Source: Phenylobacterium sp. RIFCSPHIGHO2_01_FULL_69_31
GTDB taxonomy: Bacteria > Pseudomonadota > Alphaproteobacteria > Caulobacterales > Caulobacteraceae
Length of the DNA: 64,000 nucleotides
Reading direction: 5' to 3'
Assembly (NCBI RefSeq): GCF_001824475.1
Contig: NZ_MHXN01000007.1
Coordinates: 7,611-71,610 of the forward strand
This document shows positions 52,001 through 63,542 of this stretch, one piece after another. The notes below the pieces were generated by a model. It saw nothing but the letters and a program-made list of their open reading frames with translations. It was not told the origin of the DNA and ran no database searches. The position numbers and the translations under genes were made by a program. The first letter of the stretch is position 1, and each line of letters begins with the position of its first letter.

Positions 52001-53074
52001 CTAGAATCCCAGCGGCCGGTAGGGGCCGAGGATGAGCTGTTCGAAGACGCCGACGCCCTGCTGGTCGGGCTGGCCCGGGACGGACAGGGTCGCCTTGCTG
52101 ATCGCCTGGATGTGCAGGTTGCTCATGTCGTTGGGGTCGAAGTTGGCGACGTCGATGTCCTCGCGCGCCACGGCCAGTTCGCCCTTGAGGGCGCCGTGCC
52201 GCCACTCGCCGCCGTAGCCGATGCCTTTCATCAGGAAGGTGTTCAGCGGCTCGATCTTCACGGTGGCGGCGCCCTGCTCCATCGGGATAGTCAGGACCCC
52301 GCCCTTGGCGTGGCGCGTGCCGGGGATCAGTTCGGTGGCCATGGTGGCCGCGTCCGTGTGATAGCCGCCGTCGGGGCCCGCGCCGTCCTCGAGGATCACG
52401 GCCCGGGTGTTCCAGGGCTTGCCGTCCGGGTCGGCGTTGATGTGGAAATAGACGCTGCGGTCCTGGAAGTTCAGCGGCGACCACTGCCAGAAGAAGCCGG
52501 TGATCCCGGCGCCCGGCGTCGGCTGAGGATCGGGCGCGCCCACGGGGCGGATACCCCAGGAGCGGTCGCGGGTGCCGACCCAACCGGAGACCTCGATCCG
52601 CTCGCCGTCCACCTCCAGCCAGCCCGAGGCGCGGACGTTCTGGGTCAGGCGGGTGTAGTCCATGAACAGGCGCGGCCCGTTGCGCTTGACGAACCGCGGC
52701 TCCTCGATGGGAAAGGCGCGGCCCTCGAAGACGATCTCGCCGGCGATCCCCTCGGCCTTGGTCACCGTGACCTTGAGCTTCTGCAGCGGTTCCAGGATGT
52801 CGATGCTGATCGGCCCGACGCTCAGGTCCATCCGTTCCAGCCCCAAGACCCGCGAGGCGTGCAGGCAGCGCTCCTTGCCATCCTTGACGATGGCGATGTG
52901 GGCGTCGGCCACGTTCAGAGCCGGATAGACCCCGTAGGCGACGGCGACGAAGGCCGATCCGTCCTGGGCGTAGGCGTTGAAGAAATAGCGGTCGTAGAAA
53001 TTCCGGTCCGAGCCCGCATAGGCGATCGGCTCCGGGGTCTGGTGGATCGGGTAGTCGTCGCCCTTGGTGAGCAT
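52001..53074 (-). CDS. Lipocalin-like (CrtC/DUF7064-type) hypothetical protein
   Basis: The 357-residue protein resembles the large lipocalin-like proteins related to CrtC hydratases and DUF7064/7065. Segments FNAYAQDGSAFVAVAYGVYPALN, RLTQNVRASGWLEVDGERIEVSG, GTRDRSWGIRP and WQWSPLNFQDRSVYFHIN are the recognisable blocks. The WGIRP/R-D-R-S-W pattern is usual in this group. No signal peptide is seen. It is divergent from the CYP108-like operon and may act on the same hydrophobic substrate. Function is unknown. Confidence 0.7.
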   Translation of the reverse strand: MLTKGDDYPIHQTPEPIAYAGSDRNFYDRYFFNAYAQDGSAFVAVAYGVYPALNVADAHIAIVKDGKERCLHASRVLGLERMDLSVGPISIDILEPLQKLKVTVTKAEGIAGEIVFEGRAFPIEEPRFVKRNGPRLFMDYTRLTQNVRASGWLEVDGERIEVSGWVGTRDRSWGIRPVGAPDPQPTPGAGITGFFWQWSPLNFQDRSVYFHINADPDGKPWNTRAVILEDGAGPDGGYHTDAATMATELIPGTRHAKGGVLTIPMEQGAATVKIEPLNTFLMKGIGYGGEWRHGALKGELAVAREDIDVANFDPNDMSNLHIQAISKATLSVPGQPDQQGVGVFEQLILGPYRPLGF

Positions 53075-53173
53075 CGATCTGGCGCCTCCGGTTGACGCGC
53101 GGTCATGCTTGCGGGCCGTCGCGTGGGGGTATCAACATCGCCACGATAAGAACAACGAGAGGCGTCGTCCCGC

Positions 53174-54505
53174 ATGACCTCGCGTCAGGCCGGCGACGAA
53201 TTTGCGATGGGTGTCATGACCGCTTCCGACCACCGGATTCCGCAGCCGCTGGCCGACAGCTTGGCCACGCCCGCCGCCTATGCCGACGGCACGATCCACG
53301 AGAGCTATCGCTGGCTTCGGCAGAACGAGCCGATGGGGGTGGCCAAGATCGAAGGCGTCGATCCGTTCTGGGTGGCCACCCGGCACGCCGACATCCTGGA
53401 GATCAGCCGCCAGAACGACCTGTTCCATAACGGCGATCGCTCGCCCACCCTGACCAGCCAGGCGGTGGACAAGAAGGTGCGCGAGATGATGGGCGGCAGC
53501 CCGCACTTGCTGCGCACCCTGATCCACATGGACGCGCCGGACCATCACAAGTACCGCGCCCTGACCCAGGCCTGGTTCATGCCCCAGAACCTGAAGAAGC
53601 TGGAGGACCGCATCCGGGTGATCGCCCGCGCCTCGGTCGACAAGATGGCGGCCAAGGGCGGCGAGTGCGACTTCGTCAACGAGGTGGCCCTGCACTTCCC
53701 GCTGCACGTGATCATGGAGATCCTGGGCGTGCCGGAGAGCGACGAGCCCCGGATGCTGAAGCTGACCCAGGAGCTGTTCGGCGCTGCGGATCCGGAGCTG
53801 GGTCGCGGCGGCCAGGCCGCGACGTTCGTGGATGCGCCCGACCGCGACTTCGACTTCGGCGTGATCGTCGACTTCTCGAACTATTTCCGGGCCCTGTCGG
53901 AGGCGCGCAGAGCCAATCCCACCGACGACCTGGCCAGCGTCATCGCCAACAGCCAGATCGACGGGGCCCCGATCTCGGACCTGGAGGCGATGAGCTACTA
54001 CATCATCGTAGCGACGGCCGGGCACGACACGACCTCGTCGTCCACGGGCGGGGCCATGTGGGCTCTAGCGGAAAATCCGGGCGAGTTTCGGAAGGTGAAG
54101 GCGGACCCGTCGCTGATCCCCGGCCTGGTGGACGAGAGCATCCGCTGGACGACGCCGGTGAAGACCTTCATGCGCACGGTCACCGCCGACACCGAGTTCG
54201 CCGGCCGGTCGATGAAGAAGGATGACTGGCTGATGCTCTGCTACGCCTCGGGCAACCGCGACGAGGCGGTGTTCGAGGCGCCCGACGAGTTTCGGGTGGA
54301 CCGCAAGCCCAACAAGCACTTGGCGTTCGGCTATGGCGCCCACCTGTGCCTCGGCCAGCACCTGGCCAAGATGGAGATGCGGATCCTCTGGGAGGAACTG
54401 ATCCCGCGGCTGGAATCCGTTGAACTGGCAGGGGAGCCGGCCAACAGCCAGGCGGTGTTCGTGAACGGTCCCAAGCGCCTGCCGATCCGCTTCAAGATGG
54501 CCTGA
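53174..54505 (+). CDS. Cytochrome P450, CYP108 (P450terp)-like
   Basis: The 443-residue P450 matches P450terp (CYP108, alpha-terpineol hydroxylase) through most of its length: FWVATRHADILEIS, HMDAPDHHKYRALTQAWF, LEDRIRVIARASVDKM, GECDFVNEVALHFPLHVIM and DEPRMLKLTQELFGA. The heme loop is FGYGAHLCLG with Cys392, and the I-helix is ATAGHDTTSSS. It therefore probably hydroxylates a terpenoid or related alicyclic compound. No reductase or ferredoxin is adjacent; those at 6840-8500 could serve. It starts a three-gene operon with the kinase-like and coiled-coil genes. Confidence 0.87.
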   Translation: MTSRQAGDEFAMGVMTASDHRIPQPLADSLATPAAYADGTIHESYRWLRQNEPMGVAKIEGVDPFWVATRHADILEISRQNDLFHNGDRSPTLTSQAVDKKVREMMGGSPHLLRTLIHMDAPDHHKYRALTQAWFMPQNLKKLEDRIRVIARASVDKMAAKGGECDFVNEVALHFPLHVIMEILGVPESDEPRMLKLTQELFGAADPELGRGGQAATFVDAPDRDFDFGVIVDFSNYFRALSEARRANPTDDLASVIANSQIDGAPISDLEAMSYYIIVATAGHDTTSSSTGGAMWALAENPGEFRKVKADPSLIPGLVDESIRWTTPVKTFMRTVTADTEFAGRSMKKDDWLMLCYASGNRDEAVFEAPDEFRVDRKPNKHLAFGYGAHLCLGQHLAKMEMRILWEELIPRLESVELAGEPANSQAVFVNGPKRLPIRFKMA

Positions 54506-54506
54506 C

Positions 54507-55529
54507 GTGAGCCATCCGCTCGAGCCGCGGCTGGCGGCCTACATCGCCGGGAAGATGCCGGGGGCGAGCGATGTCGCGGTGTCGGCCCTGGAGCGGATCT
54601 CGGGCGGGGCCAGCCGCGAGACCTATCGTTTCGTGCTGAGTTGGACAGAGGGCGCGGCCGCACGCGAACGCCGGCTGATCCTGCGCCGCGATCCACCCGC
54701 CAGCCTGATCGACACCGAGCGCCGGGTGGAGTTCGAGGCGTACCGCGCGTTCGCCGGCACAGCGGTGCCGGTGCCGGAGATGCTGTGGCTGGAGGAAGGC
54801 GAGGCGGCGCTCGACCATCCGTTCTTCGTCGCCGAGGAGATCGCGGGCTTCCAGGCCTCGCCGCAGATGCTGCTCTCCGGCGCCTACGACGCCGTCCTGC
54901 CCAAGGTCGCCGAGCGCAAGTGGACCATCCTGGGCGAGATCGCCCGGGCCGACCCGGCGCCGCTCGCCCGGTGGATGGAGGCGCCGGCCCTCGACGCCTG
55001 CTGGCGGCGCGAGCTCGACCACTGGGAAGCCCTGATCGACAAGGACCAGGCCGAGCCGCTGCCCGTCACCCGCGCCGCCATCCGCTGGCTGCGCGCCAAC
55101 CCGCCGCCGCCGGCGCAGAAGCTGAGCGTCGTCCACGGCGACTTCCGGACCGGCAACTTCCTGTTCGACGCGGCGGGGGACATCCAAGGCGTGCTGGACT
55201 GGGAGATGAGCCACCTGGGCGATCCGCTGGAGGACCTGGGCTGGAGCCTGCAGCCGGTCTGGAGCTTCGGCCGCGCCGGACGGGCCGGCGGGCTAGCCAG
55301 CCCCGACGAGGCGGTCGCCATCTGGGAACACGCCAGCGGGCTGAAAGCCGACCCGGCGGCCCTGCACTGGTGGATTCTGTTCAACTGCGTGAAGGGCCAG
55401 GGCATCTGGGTGGGCTCGGCCGCCGCCTTCAACCGCGGGGGCAACCGGGCGCCGATCATGATCTACCCCGCCTGGTGGCTCATCAACGCGCAGGACCGGG
55501 CCATGCTGCAGGTGATGGGACGCCTATGA
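54507..55529 (+). CDS. Phosphotransferase family protein (APH-type)
   Basis: The 340-residue protein has the aminoglycoside-phosphotransferase/choline-kinase fold used by many acyl-CoA-linked enzymes. SGGASRETYRFVL is the nucleotide loop, VVHGDFRTGNFLFD the catalytic HxDxxxxN, and GVLDWEMSHLGDPLEDLGW the metal-binding Asp. It probably phosphorylates a small molecule hydroxylated by the preceding P450, which would fit its place in the operon, but the substrate is not known. GTG 54507 comes right after the P450 stop. Confidence 0.8.
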   Translation: MSHPLEPRLAAYIAGKMPGASDVAVSALERISGGASRETYRFVLSWTEGAAARERRLILRRDPPASLIDTERRVEFEAYRAFAGTAVPVPEMLWLEEGEAALDHPFFVAEEIAGFQASPQMLLSGAYDAVLPKVAERKWTILGEIARADPAPLARWMEAPALDACWRRELDHWEALIDKDQAEPLPVTRAAIRWLRANPPPPAQKLSVVHGDFRTGNFLFDAAGDIQGVLDWEMSHLGDPLEDLGWSLQPVWSFGRAGRAGGLASPDEAVAIWEHASGLKADPAALHWWILFNCVKGQGIWVGSAAAFNRGGNRAPIMIYPAWWLINAQDRAMLQVMGRL

Positions 55530-55909
55530 ACCCGCCCGTGCCCCCCGTGCTGGCCGAACTGGCCGGCCTCCTGATGAAGAACGCCATGCCGGGCGTGCCG
55601 GAGCCCGAGCGCGCCTCGGACCTGTCACTCTCGGCCATGCTGCTGATGGTGGCGGGCGAGGTCTGGGACCGGCAGGCGCATATCCTGGTGGAGGAGAACC
55701 GGGCCGTCCGCGCCCTGCTGGGCGAGACCGGGGAGGATGCGGACCTGCGCCTTTCGGTGCTCCAGGCCGAGAACGACCGGCTGCGCGCCGCGCTGATCGA
55801 AGCCCATGCGGCCGCGGAGGCGGCGGGCGACCAGGCCCGGCAGGATGCGATCTGGGCCGAACTGGTGGCTGCGACCGAGCGCCGCAAGTTATCCACAGCG
55901 CCGGTGTAG
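55526..55909 (+). CDS. Hypothetical coiled-coil protein after the phosphotransferase
   Basis: The 127-residue soluble protein is mostly helical: PEPERASDLSLSAMLLMVAGEVWD, LRLSVLQAENDRLRAALIEAH and AAEAAGDQARQDAIWAEL. Heptads in the second half predict a coiled coil. The ATG overlaps the phosphotransferase stop (ATGA), so it is translated as part of the CYP108 operon. I recognise no family; a structural partner of the kinase is a possible role. Confidence 0.7.
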   Translation: MNPPVPPVLAELAGLLMKNAMPGVPEPERASDLSLSAMLLMVAGEVWDRQAHILVEENRAVRALLGETGEDADLRLSVLQAENDRLRAALIEAHAAAEAAGDQARQDAIWAELVAATERRKLSTAPV

Positions 55910-55971
55910 GCCCGTTAATCGGGGGGAAGCCCTACCGCGCGCAAAATCCGCCACAACAAGAGAGGTGGGTG

Positions 55972-56139
55972 ATGGCGGCGAACGCGAAGCTCCAGCCGGT
56001 CGATCCGGTGATCGAAAAGCTCAAGAGCGGCGAGTACGAGCGCCAGCTCGACCTGTTCCAGGACATCATCGACGAGGCCGCGGCCGTGCTGCGCCAGGCG
56101 CATGCGGCCATGAAGGCCGAGAACACCCTGCGCAGCTAG
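55972..56139 (+). CDS. Small helical protein, 55 residues
   Basis: ATG at 55972 follows AGAGGTGGGT and opens a frame of 55 codons (MAANAKLQPVDPVIEKLKSG, then YERQLDLFQDIIDEAAAVLR). It is almost entirely amphipathic helix with acidic and basic ends. It has no membrane segment and no family I recognise. It is short but has a good ribosome site and GC3-like codon use like its neighbours. It may be a fifth member of the CYP108 operon. Confidence 0.65.
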   Translation: MAANAKLQPVDPVIEKLKSGEYERQLDLFQDIIDEAAAVLRQAHAAMKAENTLRS

Positions 56140-56160
56140 CGGCCGGGGCCGGCCGCGGGC

Positions 56161-56475
56161 TCACGTCGCGGGCGCGACGGGCGTCAGGAACGTCCGCTCC
56201 TCGGACAGGATGAACCGCATCTGCTGAGCCATGGCGAAGTTCGCCGCGCCGGCGGCGTCCGTCTTCAGGCGCGTGCGGTAGGCCTCGTAGGCGGCCAGGC
56301 TGTCGAACGAAATCAGCGCCAGCGCCACGTTGTTGGTCCCCTCGTGCGGCAGGAAGTAGCCGATCAGGTCGCCGCCGCAGGCCGGAATGATGGTCAGCCA
56401 GTTCCGCGCATAGGCCTCGAAGGCGTCGCGCTGGAAGGGATCGATGACATAGCGGATGCAGCAGGTGACGGTCAT
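56161..56475 (-). CDS. NIPSNAP family protein
   Basis: The 104-residue protein has the dimeric ferredoxin-like fold of NIPSNAP proteins: [42 protein letters not shown] and [17 protein letters not shown]. The IRYVIDP start and LIGYFLP block are the family pattern. Bacterial members are small enzymes or binders of unknown substrate. It is divergent from the ArsR-type regulator, so that protein probably controls it. Confidence 0.85.
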   Translation of the reverse strand: MTVTCCIRYVIDPFQRDAFEAYARNWLTIIPACGGDLIGYFLPHEGTNNVALALISFDSLAAYEAYRTRLKTDAAGAANFAMAQQMRFILSEERTFLTPVAPAT

Positions 56476-57246
56476 GGCGGGCTCCGGTTGAGGGCCTGCG
56501 GGATAGCCGCCCCCGGCGCATCCGGGTTTCGCTCGCGGACGAAGCGTCCTCGCGCGCCAGCGGCTATGCTGGCCCGATGAAGGTTGGGCCGGACATCACC
56601 CGCATCGCCGCCCTGCTGGGAGATCCGGCGCGGGCCAACATGCTGTCGGCGCTGATGGGCGGGCAGGCGCTTACCGCCGGCGAACTGGCCCGGGAGGCGG
56701 GCGTCACGCCCCAGACCGCCAGCGCGCACCTCGCCAAGCTGGAGGCCGGCGGCCTGCTGACCCGCCGCCATCAGGGCCGCCACAACTACTTCGTCCTGGC
56801 GAGCCTCGATGTGGCCGAGGTGATGGAGCAGCTCGCGATCCTGGCCGGCCGCGCGGGTCACATGCGCACCCGGCCCGGACCGAAGGATCCGGCCCTGCGC
56901 CGGGCCCGCGTCTGCTACGACCACCTGGCCGGCGACGCCGGCGTGGCCATGCTGGACGCCCTGGTCGCCCAGGGCCGGATCGCCGAGCACGCCGGCTCTC
57001 TGGTGCTCACGGATACGGGGCGCGCCTTCGCCCGCGACTTTGGGGCGGCCTGGGAGGAGACCGGGCGCCGCCCGCTGTGCAAGGCCTGTCTCGACTGGAG
57101 CGTCCGCCGCAGCCATCTGGCCGGCGTCCTGGGCGCAGCGCTGCTGGCGCGGATCTATGCGCTGGGCTGGGCCCGCCGGGTGGACGGGACCCGCGTCGTC
57201 GCCTTCAGCGCGCCGGGCCTCCTGGCGTTCGAGCGCACCTTCGGCC

Positions 57247-59760
<2,514 letters not shown>

Positions 59761-59837
59761 CGGCGGAAGCTCTTTCGTGCGGCGGCTGGGCCTCTTCCCC
59801 GACTAGCACGGCCTTCGCCTTGATGCAGGTCAGGCGC

Positions 59838-60746
59838 CTAGCGCTGGCGTCGCGCATCCTCGGTGGCGGCGTTCAGCTTGCGGATGCGCTCCTCGTAAAG
59901 CGCCGCCAGACGGGCGGGGTCCGTCACGGGGCTGCGCGCGTCGCGCCAGGCAAGCTGCCGCTGGCGCAGGATCGTCCGGTCGGCATGGGCCTCGATGGCC
60001 TCGGCATAGGCGCGCCGAAGGTCGCGCTGCAGTCGCTGGAGATCTGGGTCGGCGCAGATCGTGCGGTCGGCCGGGGTCTCGGCCGCGGCCAGGCAACCCT
60101 CGGCCTCGGCCGTCGAAGCTTGTGGCGGCTCTTCAGCGGCCTCCGGCGTGGTCTCAGACTGAGCAGCGGCTTCCGGCGCTTCGGAGGTGGGCAGCGCCGC
60201 AGAGGTCTCCGCCATGTCGGGCGCTGGGGGCTCGGCGGCCGGGGCCGGCTCGACCGTCGGCGGGGCCGGCGCATCTATGGGTGTCGGGGCCGCGATCTCG
60301 GCTTGCAGGACCGCCAGTTCCGCGGACGACGACGGCGTCTCGGCGCCGCCGCTCGCCAACCAGGCGCCCAGGGCCACGCCCATGGCGGCGCCCGCCACGA
60401 ACGTCCCGGCGGGCAGGCCCCAGCGGCGGCGGCCTTCGCGTGGCGCTCGCCCCAGCGTCAGGTTCGCGGCTGGATCCGGCGGCGGCTCGGGCTCGGCTTC
60501 GGCGAAGTCGTCGCGGCGCTCCAGCGGATCGCCGAGCTCCATCGAGATGACCCGCGGCTCTGCCGGACGGCGCGATCGCCTCTGAGGCCCCGCCTCGCGG
60601 CGTCGGGCCATCTCCTCGAGGATCTGATAGGATTGCGTGGCCAAGCCCCGCTCGCGCGAGGAGTCCAGTAGTCGGCGCAGCTCGGCCCCATTGAGGGCGG
60701 ATAGGTCAAGGTTGGGCAAGCGTCTTCCCCGGGCGCAATTCGACAT
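59838..60746 (-). CDS. Membrane-anchored LprI-like (DUF1311) protein
   Basis: The 302-residue protein has a cytoplasmic N-terminus (LDLSALNGAELRRLLDSSRERG), one membrane helix (WGLPAGTFVAGAAMGVALGAWLA, near 105-127) and a long Ala/Pro/Glu linker. The C-terminal periplasmic domain is like lysozyme inhibitor LprI (CLAAAETPADRTICADPDLQRL, then QRQLAWRDARSPV). A pair of Cys brackets the start of this domain, as in the family. Its role is unknown; the LprI resemblance suggests a periplasmic binding function. Confidence 0.75.
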   Translation of the reverse strand: MSNCARGRRLPNLDLSALNGAELRRLLDSSRERGLATQSYQILEEMARRREAGPQRRSRRPAEPRVISMELGDPLERRDDFAEAEPEPPPDPAANLTLGRAPREGRRRWGLPAGTFVAGAAMGVALGAWLASGGAETPSSSAELAVLQAEIAAPTPIDAPAPPTVEPAPAAEPPAPDMAETSAALPTSEAPEAAAQSETTPEAAEEPPQASTAEAEGCLAAAETPADRTICADPDLQRLQRDLRRAYAEAIEAHADRTILRQRQLAWRDARSPVTDPARLAALYEERIRKLNAATEDARRQR

Positions 60747-61009
60747 CGTCGCCGGCGCCCGTCCTTCGCCAGCAGCCCACTATCGCCTCGAACCGCCGAA
60801 CTTGAACAGCGTCATTTTATCGCTGGGTGGCCTCGGGTTGCGAATGTAACGACCCTCTCGTCGCGTCCCTTGCCCATCCGCTGACCAGCCCGCGCCCATT
60901 TCTCAGCATCCGGTAGGATTCCCGGCACGCGGCGCGCAGTCTCACTCCCCACGGCCCAGCCGACCTCTGTAGGCCGGATGCCAAGAACACGGGCGAGCGA
61001 GGGGTGCGT

Positions 61010-62602
61010 ATGGACACGGGACGGCGGACGCCGACGCGGCGGCAGTTGCTGAACGCGATCGGTCTGATGGGCGGGACCGCGGCGGTCTATCAGATGATGA
61101 CGACCTTCGGCCACGCGGCCGAGACGCGCTTCCCCGGGCCGCCCAACCTTTCGGGCGCACGCAAGGGCTCCACCGTCATCGTGCTGGGCGCGGGCCTGGC
61201 CGGGATGCTGGCGGCGTTCGAGCTGGAGAAGGCCGGCTACAAGGTCCAGATCCTGGAATTCCAGAACCGCCCCGGCGGCCGAAACTGGTCCCTGTATGGC
61301 GGCGACAAATACACGGAGATGGGCGGGGCGACGCAGACCGTCGGCTTCGCCAAGGGCAACTACCTGAACCCCGGGCCCTGGCGGATTCCCCACCACCACA
61401 AGACCCTGCTGCACTACTGCAAGGCGTTCGGCGTAGCGCTGGAGCCGTTCATCCAGTTCAACCACAACACCTATGTCCACAACGTCGACGCCTTTGGCGG
61501 CACGCCGCAGCGGTTCCGCTCGCTGGCCGCGGACTTCGAGGGCAACATCGCCGAGCTGCTGGGCAAGGCCATCGACCAGAAGGCCCTCGACGCCAAGCTG
61601 ACGCCCGAGGACACCGACCGTCTCAAGGAGGCGCTGCGCGGCTGGGGCATGCTCGACAAGGACATGCGCTACGTGAAGGGCATGGCGTCTTCGAGCCACC
61701 GTGGCTTCGAGCTGCCGCCCGGCGGCGGGGTGAACGGCGCGCCCAAGCCCTCGGACCTGCTGCCGTTCGACCAGGTGCTGAGGTCGGGCATCGCAGCGAA
61801 CATGTCGTTCTTCATGAACGACGAGTTCCAGACCACGATGTTCCAGCCGGTGGGCGGCATGGGGAAGATCGGCGAGGGCTTCGCCAAGAAGGTGGGCCAC
61901 CTGATCACCTACAACGCCAAGGTGACCAAGCTTTTCCAGGACAAGTCCGGGGTCTCGGTGACCTATACCGACACCCTGAAGGGGGCCGTGACGACGGCCC
62001 AGGCGGACTTCTGCGTCTGCACCATCCCGCTGACCGTGCTGAGCCAGATCGAGAACAACCTGTCGGAGAAGAAACAGGCCGCCATCGCGGCGGTGCCCTA
62101 TTCCAACTCGGTGAAGGTCGGCCTGGAGATGCGCCGCCGGTTCTGGGAAGAGGACCAGGACATCTTCGGCGGGCATTCCTTCACGAGCCAGGAGATCGGC
62201 CTGATCTCCTACCCGAACAACAACTTCTTCCAGGACGGGCCGGCGGTGCTGCTGGGCGCGTTCGCGGGCGGGCCGGGGGGCTACCGGCTGGGCGGGATGA
62301 CGCCGGAGGAGCGGATCGAGGTGGCCCTGGCCCAGGGTTCGGTCTTCCACCCGCAGCAGTACCGCAAGGAGTTCCTGAACGGCGCCTCGGTGGCCTGGAA
62401 CCGGGTTCCCTGGGTGCTCGGCTGCTGCGCCCGCTGGAACGAGGACACCCGACGCGAGCACTATCAGGAGCTGGTGGCGCTGGAGGACCGGGTCGTCCTG
62501 GCCGGCGAGCACGCCTCCTACGTCGGCTGCTGGATGGAAGGCTCGCTGCTGTCGGCCCTCGACGCCATCACCCGCCTGCACAAGCGCGCCCTGGAGGCCT
62601 GA
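61010..62602 (+). CDS. Flavin monoamine oxidase-like protein with Tat signal
   Basis: The 530-residue FAD enzyme starts with a twin-arginine signal (RRTPTRRQLLNAIGLMGG), so it is probably exported folded to the periplasm. The FAD fold is VIVLGAGLAGMLAAFELEKAGYK with LEFQNRPGGRNWS, and the C-terminal FAD loop is VVLAGEHASYVGCWMEGSL. Amine oxidases oxidise C-N bonds; this one is followed 2 bases later by a cytochrome c, which suggests that it is a dehydrogenase using that cytochrome rather than O2. ATG 61010 follows AGGGG. Confidence 0.85.
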   Translation: MDTGRRTPTRRQLLNAIGLMGGTAAVYQMMTTFGHAAETRFPGPPNLSGARKGSTVIVLGAGLAGMLAAFELEKAGYKVQILEFQNRPGGRNWSLYGGDKYTEMGGATQTVGFAKGNYLNPGPWRIPHHHKTLLHYCKAFGVALEPFIQFNHNTYVHNVDAFGGTPQRFRSLAADFEGNIAELLGKAIDQKALDAKLTPEDTDRLKEALRGWGMLDKDMRYVKGMASSSHRGFELPPGGGVNGAPKPSDLLPFDQVLRSGIAANMSFFMNDEFQTTMFQPVGGMGKIGEGFAKKVGHLITYNAKVTKLFQDKSGVSVTYTDTLKGAVTTAQADFCVCTIPLTVLSQIENNLSEKKQAAIAAVPYSNSVKVGLEMRRRFWEEDQDIFGGHSFTSQEIGLISYPNNNFFQDGPAVLLGAFAGGPGGYRLGGMTPEERIEVALAQGSVFHPQQYRKEFLNGASVAWNRVPWVLGCCARWNEDTRREHYQELVALEDRVVLAGEHASYVGCWMEGSLLSALDAITRLHKRALEA

Positions 62603-62604
62603 GC

Positions 62605-63012
62605 ATGACGCACCGTTTCCTGAGCGCCCTGATCGCCGCGGCCGCCTTGGCCGGACCCGCCCTGGCCGACGAGCCCGGCCCCGGGGGCAGCAAGCCGCCT
62701 GTCGCCAGGACCGGCGAGGAGGTCTACCGGACCTATTGCCAGGCCTGCCATATGGCCGACGCCAAGGGCGCCGTCGGCGCAGGCGCCTTCCCGGCCCTGG
62801 CCAACAACCCGCGCCTGGGGACCACAGCCTACGCGGCCTACATCGTCGCCAACGGGAAGGGCGGCATGCCTTGGTTCAAGGACGCCCTCTCCAAGGACCA
62901 GGCCCAGGCGCTGCTCACCTACCTGCGCTCGCACTTCGGCAACGATTTCAAGGAGCCGGTGACGGCCGCCGACGTGGAGGCCTTCGGCCAGCGGCCCACC
63001 AGCCGGTTCTAG
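62605..63012 (+). CDS. Class I cytochrome c, periplasmic
   Basis: The 135-residue protein has a signal peptide (MTHRFLSALIAAAALAGPALA) and one heme-binding motif CQACH, with a Met-containing distal region (GKGGMPWFKD). GEEVYRTYCQACHMADAKGAVGAGAFPALANN is the usual start of small cytochrome c proteins. It lies 2 bases after the flavin amine oxidase and is its likely electron acceptor, as the cytochrome CycN is for nicotine oxidoreductase NicA2. It passes electrons to the oxidase or bc1 part of the chain. Confidence 0.9.
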   Translation: MTHRFLSALIAAAALAGPALADEPGPGGSKPPVARTGEEVYRTYCQACHMADAKGAVGAGAFPALANNPRLGTTAYAAYIVANGKGGMPWFKDALSKDQAQALLTYLRSHFGNDFKEPVTAADVEAFGQRPTSRF

Positions 63013-63129
63013 CCTGCCGCAGGGGCATCCCGTTCGGCGCGTGACAACCGCGCCCGTCTCGTCTTTCCTGGCGCGCCTGCTATTTCGCAGGCCAAAACAA
63101 ACCGGAATTTCGAAGGGACGGATTTCAGG

Positions 63130-63537
63130 ATGCCCCCACGCATGTTGCCGGAGCCGACTCCGGAGACGAGACATTTCTGGGACGGGTGCAAGGAAGGCGA
63201 GCTTCGCCTCCAGCGCTGCACCTCCTGCCACGACAGCTATTTCCCGCCGCGCCCGTTCTGCCCCAAGTGCGGCAGCCGCGACGTCGAGGTCTACAAGGCC
63301 AGCGGCGAGGCCATCTTGTGGTCGTACGTCATCAACCAGCGCCCGCGCCCCGACATGGGGACCGAGCCCTACGCCATCGCCGTGGTGAAGCTGGCTGAGG
63401 GACCTACCATGATGACCAACATCGTGGACTGTCCGCAGACGCCCGAGGCCCTGCAGCTCGACATGCCCCTGAAGGTGTCGTTCGCCAAGCAGACCGACGA
63501 CATCACCCTTCCGCTTTTCGCCCCGGCGGAGGGCTAA
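63130..63537 (+). CDS. Zn-ribbon OB-fold protein (DUF35)
   Basis: The 135-residue protein has an N-terminal rubredoxin-like Zn ribbon (LQRCTSCHDSYFPPRPFCPKCGSRD; four Cys) and an OB-fold domain (AILWSYVINQRP, PYAIAVVKLAEGPTMMTNIV). DUF35 proteins pair with thiolase-like acyltransferases, often in sterol, fatty-acid or terpenoid degradation, and bind the acyl-CoA. The thiolase-like gene starts 5 bases later, which is the usual order. An AAGGGA site precedes the ATG. Confidence 0.9.
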   Translation: MPPRMLPEPTPETRHFWDGCKEGELRLQRCTSCHDSYFPPRPFCPKCGSRDVEVYKASGEAILWSYVINQRPRPDMGTEPYAIAVVKLAEGPTMMTNIVDCPQTPEALQLDMPLKVSFAKQTDDITLPLFAPAEG

Positions 63538-63542
63538 GCGTC

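Noticed and set aside
60812..62581. Minus-strand frame of 589 codons opposite the flavin amine oxidase
   Set aside because: Antisense shadow with no domain. The plus-strand frame has a Tat signal and FAD-binding motifs.
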